The notes under the pieces: model-generated | Told to the model about the DNA's origin: nothing | The model's input: the letters and a program-made list of their open reading frames with translations, nothing else | The model's database searches: none | Shown here: positions 58,507 through 64,000 of the stretch, piece by piece | Numbering within the stretch: position 1 is the first letter of the stretch | Layout of the letters: each line of letters begins with the position of its first letter | DNA from: Streptomyces sp. NBC_01571 | Lineage (GTDB): Bacteria; Actinomycetota; Actinomycetes; Streptomycetales; Streptomycetaceae | Direction of reading: 5' to 3' | Assembly: GCF_026339875.1 (NCBI RefSeq) | Contig: NZ_JAPEPZ010000006.1 | Coordinates: 1 to 64,000 of the forward strand | DNA length: 64,000 nucleotides | Position numbers and translations under genes: made by a program

Positions 58507-59061
58507 GTGACGAAAAGAAGCGTCGACGGTGAGGCGCAGCCAGACGCGGTCGCAGCTGTGCAGCGCCCTCCCGCAAAGGAATCGACGGTGCGCGAGCAGC
58601 TGGTGGAGCGCAGTTGCGCCTGGTGCGGCGAGCCCGTTGCGTACAGCGGGCGGGGCCGGCCGCCGCGCTTCTGTAGTCCGGTGCACCGGCGGCGGGCCTG
58701 GGAGGTGCGCAGCGCGGAAGAGCGCGCCGGCCGCCCGGTGAGCGAGGGAGGCCGCAGCACTGACCCGGTGCGCGAGATCGTGCAGCGCACCGAGACGGTG
58801 GTGCGCACCCGGGTGCTCCCGGACGCGGGCCGGATGCCGCAGGCGCCGCGGCCGGCGCAGCGTCTGAGCGGGCAGCCCTACACGCTGCCCGAGGACGCCA
58901 TCGAGTGGATCGAGGCACTCGCCGCTTTGCGGCGGGAGGCGGTGACGAACCCGAGGGTCGCGCCTTTCCGGGAGCACATCGCCCAGGCCTGTGAGAAGAC
59001 CTTGCAGGTTCTGCGTTCCGATGCGCCCGGCCCGGGCGGAGCCTCGCCAAGCGAGTCGTGA
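58507..59061 (+). CDS. Hypothetical protein with zinc-finger motif
   Basis: GTG 58507, with TTAGAG about 10 bases upstream, so possibly leaderless. 184 residues: CAWCGEPVAYSGRGRPPRFC and SPVHRRRAWEVR form a CxxC...C...H zinc finger of a type common in Streptomyces plasmid proteins. The C-terminal YTLPEDAIEWIEALAALRRE is helical. Function unknown. Confidence 0.6.
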   Translation: MTKRSVDGEAQPDAVAAVQRPPAKESTVREQLVERSCAWCGEPVAYSGRGRPPRFCSPVHRRRAWEVRSAEERAGRPVSEGGRSTDPVREIVQRTETVVRTRVLPDAGRMPQAPRPAQRLSGQPYTLPEDAIEWIEALAALRREAVTNPRVAPFREHIAQACEKTLQVLRSDAPGPGGASPSES

Positions 59062-59235
59062 GCTCCGCCAACGTCGGGGAATGCAGGGGCAGGCGGCTCT
59101 GTTGTAGAGGGCGTGGACGTGGAGGGGACAGTGTCCCCGGGCCTCACCTATTGCCCATGAGGAAGATCGTTCGGCTGAAGCCTCATGGAGCTTTTCGCCG
59201 CGTAGGCGACCGCCCTTCACGGCCACAGCTCGTAC

Positions 59236-59270
59236 GAACAGCCCCGACCGGATCCCGGTCGGGGCTGTTC
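59236..59270. terminator. Bidirectional terminator
   Basis: GAACAGCCCCGACCGG, loop ATC, then the exact complement. It lies between the convergent genes ending at 59061 and 59287. Confidence 0.8.
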
Positions 59271-59286
59271 GTTGTCCTGCCGGCGG

Positions 59287-59631
59287 TCAGGCGAACTTCA
59301 CGCGTCGTGGCGGGCGGGGCAGGTCTCCGCCGCGGCCGGCTTCTGTGGTGGGGTCGGCGGCGCTGCGGTGGGCGACGCGTAGTCCGTCGTGGGGCCACCA
59401 GTAGGTGCGGTGCGATTTCGACGTCGTGCCGTCGGTGTCGATTAGTACCTGGTAGGCGACCCGGCCGTCGGGCCAGTCCTGACGGGCGGTCACCGGTGCC
59501 CATTTCCAACTGCCGTTCTGGCGTACCCACAGGGCGGGCGGATCGGTGAGCGGCCACGTCGACACGGTGGGCTGTGGGCCGTCGGCCTCCCGCCACGGCC
59601 GCGCTTCCACCGGATCTTCGAGGTCCGTCAC
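59287..59631 (-). CDS. Hypothetical protein
   Basis: GTG 59631 overlaps the upstream stop (GTGA). 114 residues rich in tryptophan: PALWVRQNGSWKWAPVTARQ, VAYQVLIDTDGTTSKSHRTY and WWPHDGLRVAH. Similar in style to the upstream gene, so the two may be related. Not recognised. Confidence 0.5.
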   Translation of the reverse strand: MTDLEDPVEARPWREADGPQPTVSTWPLTDPPALWVRQNGSWKWAPVTARQDWPDGRVAYQVLIDTDGTTSKSHRTYWWPHDGLRVAHRSAADPTTEAGRGGDLPRPPRRVKFA

Positions 59632-59903
59632 GGTCGGATCCCTGCGGTGGGGTAAATGCGGCGGCGCATGCGGGCGGGGTCGTACCAGTACCAGCCGGAA
59701 GGTGACCGGTCGGGGCGCGGCCACAGCAGCAGACGGTAGGCGAGCCTCCCGCAGGCTTCGTAGCTGGCGCGCGCGATGCCCGTGTACGAGTCGCCGTCCA
59801 CGAACGGGTTCACGCGGATCACCTCGTACGGCGAGTAAAGGCGGACCCAGGCCGGCCTGTCCGGCGCCGGAGCAGCTTCAGCATTCCTCCAAAAATGGAT
59901 CAC
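59628..59903 (-). CDS. Hypothetical protein
   Basis: GTG 59903 encodes 91 residues: WVRLYSPYEVIRVNPFVDGD, ACGRLAYRLLLWPRPDRSPS and GWYWYDPARMRRRIYP. Two-gene unit with the gene at 59631. A TATATT sequence just upstream on the minus strand is a plausible -10 box. Not recognised. Confidence 0.5.
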   Translation of the reverse strand: MIHFWRNAEAAPAPDRPAWVRLYSPYEVIRVNPFVDGDSYTGIARASYEACGRLAYRLLLWPRPDRSPSGWYWYDPARMRRRIYPTAGIRP

Positions 59904-59987
59904 AAGTTCGAATATAGCGAAGCGTGAGAGTATGCCGAACTGTGCGCGGCCCTGCCGTCCCTTGCATCGATCGCCTAGGCTGGCCGG

Positions 59988-60422
59988 GTGGCACGCAAAC
60001 AGAGCTCAGGAGCGCAGCGGAGGGGCATGGGCCTTTCTGGAGCGGTCAAGCGTGCCGCAAAGACACAGAAACGTGTGCAGAAGGACGCGACGAGCGGCAC
60101 CAAGCCTGCGGAGAACCTGGCCCGGACTGATCGCAACGTACCGAAGGCCGGCCGACGCCCGCTGCCCGCGAAGGCGGCTGGGCTCCAACTGTTGGTTGAG
60201 GCTGACACGCCGACGCGGAAGCGGGAGACCGAGAAGCGCGTCAAGGTGACGAAGCTGCCTACGAGGGCATCGAAGCTGAACCCTCGAAGCGTCACGGCTA
60301 AGCCCAAGCCGTCTATGACGGACAGAGTCTTCCGGCCGATGACTCGTAGGCAGGCAGCGCAGGTGAGCGAAGTAATGCGCGATGAGGACCTGCCATCGAC
60401 GAAGTTGCCGCCACGCCTGTGA
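59988..60422 (+). CDS. Basic hypothetical protein
   Basis: GTG 59988, with TAGGCT about 10 bases upstream, possibly leaderless. 144 residues, strongly basic and probably disordered (MARKQSSGAQRRGMGLSGAV; RVQKDATSGTKPAENLARTD), ending in MTRRQAAQVSEVMRDEDLPS. Possibly nucleic-acid-binding. It overlaps the next gene by 4 bases. Confidence 0.5.
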   Translation: MARKQSSGAQRRGMGLSGAVKRAAKTQKRVQKDATSGTKPAENLARTDRNVPKAGRRPLPAKAAGLQLLVEADTPTRKRETEKRVKVTKLPTRASKLNPRSVTAKPKPSMTDRVFRPMTRRQAAQVSEVMRDEDLPSTKLPPRL

Positions 60423-60955
60423 CCCTGCGTCCCTGGAGAGAAGCCGAAGAAGAGCGGGACCGAGAGGCGATTGCAGGCTTCGTCTGCACCCTGCCCCTCC
60501 CGCCGCCACGACGTACCTGGGAAAAAAGCGTTCAGAGGTTCTTCCAGAAGGATGTCTGGCACAAGCTCCGCCAGCTTGAGGGAACCGATCCTCATTTGCG
60601 CGTTGCGGAAGACGAGGATGGCATCGCGGCGGCCTACACCCTCAACCGGTGGGACTCGGTCTTCCCTCAGTATTCGCCAGCTGAGGGATACGGCAACCGC
60701 CTGATCGGCTACCTCGCCATCGCTGCTCGTCATCGGCGCACGCGTAGTGGTGTAGCCGACGAAACTCTCCTCGACGCGCTGTACACAGCGCTCGATGTCG
60801 AGAAAGAGGCCGACCGCGGTGTCCTGGTGTGGGCCAAGGTCCATCGGAGGAACGAAGCTAGCAAGCGACTACTGACCCGCCACCAGTTCCGATATGAGAC
60901 GCGCGTTGACGATGACGCCTATCTCGAACATTGGGTGCGGAGCATCGCCCGCTGA
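60419..60955 (+). CDS. GNAT-like acetyltransferase
   Basis: GTG 60419 overlaps the previous stop. 178 residues: PHLRVAEDEDGIAAAYTLNR, NRLIGYLAIAARHRRTRSGV with a weak acetyl-CoA loop (RHRRTRSG), and VWAKVHRRNEASKRLLTRHQ, the NxxAxxLy-like motif near the GNAT C-terminus. Substrate unknown; perhaps acts on the coupled basic protein. Confidence 0.6.
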   Translation: MTLRPWREAEEERDREAIAGFVCTLPLPPPRRTWEKSVQRFFQKDVWHKLRQLEGTDPHLRVAEDEDGIAAAYTLNRWDSVFPQYSPAEGYGNRLIGYLAIAARHRRTRSGVADETLLDALYTALDVEKEADRGVLVWAKVHRRNEASKRLLTRHQFRYETRVDDDAYLEHWVRSIAR

Positions 60956-61153
60956 CCATGACCCCAACGTAGCCAGCACAGTCTGGGGCGGCGTCGGCCG
61001 GCAGAACAACAACACTAGGCTCCCGTGACGGCGGTCAGTAGATACTCCCCGTAGGCGGCCACTTAGCGCCCCACCCATGGCCAAGGATTGCCCCACGGAC
61101 GGCTAGATATCTCCCCGGAACTGGACCGATACCGGTCAGCGAAGCTGGCCGGT

Positions 61154-62649
61154 GTGAAGAACAGCAGGGAGATCATGGAGATCCTGGAGGCATACGACCT
61201 CACGGGGAGTTACCGAGCGGCGGCCGAGCTGGCCGGCTGCGGCCATCACACGGTGGCCCGGTATGTGCAAGCTCGGGCCGAGGGCAAGAGCCCGACCGAG
61301 CGGCAGCACCGGGCCCGCCCGATCGACGAATACCTCGCGAAGATCGAAGAGTTGGTGGTGAACTCCCACGGCCGGATCCGTGCCGATGTCGTGCACCGGC
61401 GGATCACGGCGATGGGCTTCACAGGCGGGGAAAGGACCACCCGGCGGGTGGTCGCGGAGGTCAAAGCGAGCCTGCGGGCCGGATCGCGGCGGGTCTATCG
61501 GCCGTGGATCACCGAGCCCGGATTGTGGCTGCAGTGGGACTGGGGCGAGGGGCCGCGGATCGGTGGACGTCGCACTTCGTTGTGGTGCGCCTGGCTGGCC
61601 TGGTCCCGGTTCCGCGTCGTCATTCCGGTGTTCGACAAGACCCTGCCGACGATCGTGGCCTGCCTGGACACCACTTTGCGGCGAATAGGAGGGGTGCCGG
61701 CCTATGCGCTGACCGACAACGAGAAGACGGTCACCACGATGCACGTCGCGAACATCGCGGTCCGCAACCCGGAGATCGTCGAAGGCGCCCGACATTACGG
61801 GCTGACCATCCGTACGTGTCTGCCGGCCGACCCGGAAACCAAGGGCGGATCCGAGGCGACCGTCCGCATCGCGAAGGCCGATCTGGTGCCCACCGACGCC
61901 AATCTGCTCGAGCAGTACCCGACCTTCGGACATCTGGAGGCGGCCTGCCGCGACTTCTGCGAGGAGGTCAACACGCGAGTCCACCGGGCGACCCGGCGCA
62001 AGCCAGCCGAGGCCCTCGCGGAGGAACGCGGGCGATTGCATCCGCTGCCGAAGGAGCCGTTCGCGGTCGCGTTCGGCACCACCCGGCGGGTGAACTGGGA
62101 CGCCACAATCTCCGTTGAAGGGGTGCGCCGCACCAGCTCGTCGACACCCGGGTCTGGGCCCGTTTCAACGGCGACGAGCTGATCGTCACCGCGGTCGCCG
62201 AGGACGGGCCGGCCGAGGTCGCCCGCCACGACCGCTCGACTCCCGGCAGTCCACAGATCAAGGACGAGCACTACCCGCCGAGGGAGGACAAGGAGGGCGA
62301 CCGGACTCCGCGGGCGAACTCCGCCGAGGAGGCGGCCTTCCTCGCGCTCGGTCCCGGGGCTGCGTCCTGGCTGATCGAGGCCGGGGCGGCAGGAGCCCGC
62401 CGGGTCAAGTCGAAGATGGCCGAGGCGGTCGCGCTGGCCAAGCTCCACTCCGCCGCCGATGTCGACCGGGCTCTGGGGTCGGCGGCGATCGCCGGACGGT
62501 TCGCGGAGAACGACCTGATCCGGATCCTCACCTACCAAGTCGGCCTGGAAACAGTCGAGCCCACGCGGCCCTCCGAAGATCACAGTCTGCAGCCGGGCAC
62601 CTCCGCCTGGTCCAACTTCGGCATCGCCGATGAGAAGGAAGAGCTCTGA
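61154..62649 (+). pseudogene. istA: IS21-family transposase IstA, frameshifted
   Basis: GTG 61154 starts VKNSREIMEILEAYDLTGSY, the conserved IstA N-terminus, with an HTH (AAELAGCGHHTVARYVQAR). Catalytic D in WLQWDWGEGPRI, D in AYALTDNEKTVTT and E in GGSEATVRIAKADLV. After VEGVR near 62130 a few bases are missing and the frame shifts. The rest (LVDTRVWARFNGDELIVTAV to the stop at 62647-62649) is in another frame. The catalytic core is upstream of the shift, but the C-terminal half is lost, so transposition is doubtful. Confidence 0.8.
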
Positions 62650-63440
62650 TGGCCACTCCGATCCGCACCGTCACCGGCACCCACGGCGATCCCCTCGCCG
62701 AGGCCATCGAGCTCACCCGGCGACTGAAACTCCCGCACATCCGGCGGGCGTTGACCGACCTGATCCCCACCGCGAAGGCCCAACGCTGGGACCCCGCCGA
62801 GGTTGTCCGCGTCCTTCTCTCCGAGGAGGCCGCCGGCCGGGACGCCGCGAATCTTCGTACTCGCCGCAAGCGGGCCGGGTTCCCGGCCGGCAAGACCTTC
62901 GGCGACTGGGACGAGACCGCTTCCTCGATTCCTCGGCCAACCCAGGACTCGCTGAAGATGCTCGAGTGGGTGACCCGCAAGGAGAACCTCTGCATCTGCG
63001 GGCCCTCCGGCACCGGAAAGTCGCACTTCACCGAGGCCCTCGGCCAGGCCGCCATCGAGGCCGGCATGACCGTCGCCTGGTTCACCATCGAAGACCTCGG
63101 AGCCCTCGTCCGACGTCACCGCGCGGACGACTCGCTCGCCCGGGCCATGGCCCGGCTGATCCGCACCGACCTGATCATCGTCGACGACATCGGGCTCCTG
63201 CCCGTCTCACCGGACGCCGCGGAGGGCTTCTACCGACTGGTCGATGCCGCCTATGAACGACGGGCGCTGGCCGTTTCCAGCAACCTCCACCCGTCCGGCT
63301 TCGACGAGATCATGCCCAAGACCCTGGCCACCGCTACCGTCGACCGGCTCCTGCACCACGCTCACGTCGTGGTCACCCAGGGTGATTCCTTCCGGCTCAA
63401 CCAGGCCACCAGCGGTCAGGGGGTGATCCCTCTGCGCTGA
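62649..63440 (+). CDS. istB: IS21-family helper ATPase IstB
   Basis: ATG 62649 overlaps the istA stop. 263 residues of AAA+ IstB: N-terminal LTRRLKLPHIRRALTDLIPT, Walker A ICGPSGTGKSHFTEALG, Walker B LIIVDDIGLLPVS, sensor SSNLHPSGFDEIM and the terminal VTQGDSFRLNQA. Intact. It selects and remodels target DNA for IstA. Confidence 0.9.
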   Translation: MATPIRTVTGTHGDPLAEAIELTRRLKLPHIRRALTDLIPTAKAQRWDPAEVVRVLLSEEAAGRDAANLRTRRKRAGFPAGKTFGDWDETASSIPRPTQDSLKMLEWVTRKENLCICGPSGTGKSHFTEALGQAAIEAGMTVAWFTIEDLGALVRRHRADDSLARAMARLIRTDLIIVDDIGLLPVSPDAAEGFYRLVDAAYERRALAVSSNLHPSGFDEIMPKTLATATVDRLLHHAHVVVTQGDSFRLNQATSGQGVIPLR

Positions 63441-63556
63441 TCCACCCACCAACAGCGGGGAGATATCTGGCCGCGGTTGGGGAAGTTCTACTGGCCGCCA
63501 GTGGGGAGAATTACTGGCCGCCTCCGGGGAGAACTGAGTGGCCGTTGACACTCCCG

Positions 63557-64000
63557 GAACTCCAAACTTCACGTCCCCTGGCTGTGAGCCCGGCATCGTG
63601 GTCCTCATGACGACAGAGGATCGCTATGCAGCGATCGCGCCGCGAACCAACGGATCCGCTACCGCCCGTATCGCGGAGGGCTTCCCACGGTCGGTAAGGA
63701 GCGGTAGCACCGCCGATTCTCAGAAGCAGGCCACAGCCGGGAGCGGAACAAGGCCGACGCAACGGCGGCCCATGCCCTCCGGTCGTCTCCCGTCCGTGAG
63801 TACATTCATCCGCACTCGCCACGGCTGGGATCAGTTCGTCGTTCAATCCGGGCGCCCCCTCGCATCATGTTGAGCCTCCGAGTCAAGACCAGGGCATCCG
63901 CTCCGTCCTACCCCGAGGGTGGAGGGGAGAGGCTGGCGCACAGAGCCGAGATTCGATCCCGACCACGCGTGAGGGTCTACGTGATGTAGGAACGCGCTGG
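63557..64000. other. No gene recognised at the right edge
   Basis: A plus-strand frame (63538-63873) lacks codon bias after the IS end and any family feature. This may be the remains of the locus hit by the IS21 element or a promoter region of a gene beyond the window. Confidence 0.4.

Larger units (their letters stand above)
61026..63550 (+). mobile_element. IS21-family insertion sequence
   Basis: Begins TGACGGCGG and ends CCGTTGACA, with multiple internal end repeats (CTGGCCGCC..(G)GGGAGAA at 63469-63540 and inverted versions at 61040-61115). CTCCCG flanks both sides (61020-61025 and 63551-63556). Contains istA and istB. Confidence 0.8.

Noticed and set aside
63538..63873. 111-codon plus-strand frame at the right edge
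   Set aside because: Starts inside the IS21 end and has no motif or consistent codon bias.
1..64000. tRNA, rRNA or telomere-like terminal palindromes
   Set aside because: None recognised by eye; the window appears to be internal to the replicon.

Overview
The window looks like part of a large linear plasmid (or a plasmid-like linear chromosome arm) of Streptomyces or a close relative. The evidence is very high G+C with strong third-position G/C bias, frequent GTG/TTG starts and 4-base start/stop overlaps. The gene content also fits: a WhiB-like protein, a DUF5999 protein, an actinobacterial-type conjugation locus, and a replication block whose order and protein features match tap/tpg telomere genes. 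No rRNA, tRNA, CRISPR array or telomere sequence was seen.

Region 1 (1-18 kb) is a graveyard of nested mobile elements. A DEAH helicase gene is cut at its 5' end by an ISL3-family element (813-2293). Then come a group II intron fragment and a truncated IS4-type transposase. A Uma2-type gene is split into two halves 12.5 kb apart (17978-17542 and 5000-4788), with the 4-base sequence TCAG at both junctions. Everything between is nested insertions. An IS1380-family element (5375-13094) is itself split by a 6.04-kb transposon (6312-12348). That transposon carries a three-gene recombinase module (tyrosine recombinase, small Xre-like protein, zinc-ribbon protein with a decayed recombinase domain) and an acetyltransferase gene that was later split by an IS3-family element. 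Two IS110-type elements and an IS5-type element follow.

Region 2 (18-27.6 kb, minus strand) is the replication block: a small gene, a Rep-like protein whose gene contains iteron-like repeats, a DnaB-type helicase, a Tap-like protein and a Tpg-like protein. An IS1380 copy sits exactly at the tap stop codon and an IS5 copy exactly at the tpg stop codon, so both proteins remain intact.

Region 3 (27.6-33 kb) holds a small Xre regulator, a HAD phosphatase, a Rossmann oxidoreductase, and two groups of P-loop kinase-like genes. The last kinase is coupled to a GntR regulator whose promoter has three tandem 10-base repeats. I do not recognise this set as a described system.

Region 4 (33-48 kb, plus strand) is the conjugation locus: small zinc-binding and DUF proteins, a SpdB-like membrane protein, an FtsK/TraB-type translocase followed by a clt-like repeat cluster, an SLT-NlpC/P60 peptidoglycan hydrolase interrupted by an ISAs1 element with a 9-base target duplication, a VirB2-like peptide, a VirB6/TrbL-like protein, a SCO6880-like protein and a VirB4-like ATPase. 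No relaxase was seen.

Region 5 (48-61 kb) has a diguanylate cyclase, an ASCH protein and a WhiB protein in overlapping order. It continues with a plasmid-borne DNA polymerase clamp (dnaN), parA-parB flanked by three copies of the palindrome GTGCTTACGCCGTAAGCAC (likely parS), an ATP-dependent DNA ligase, a second IS1380 copy, and several small genes. An IS21-type element with a frameshifted istA (61026-63550) and an unassigned tail close the window.
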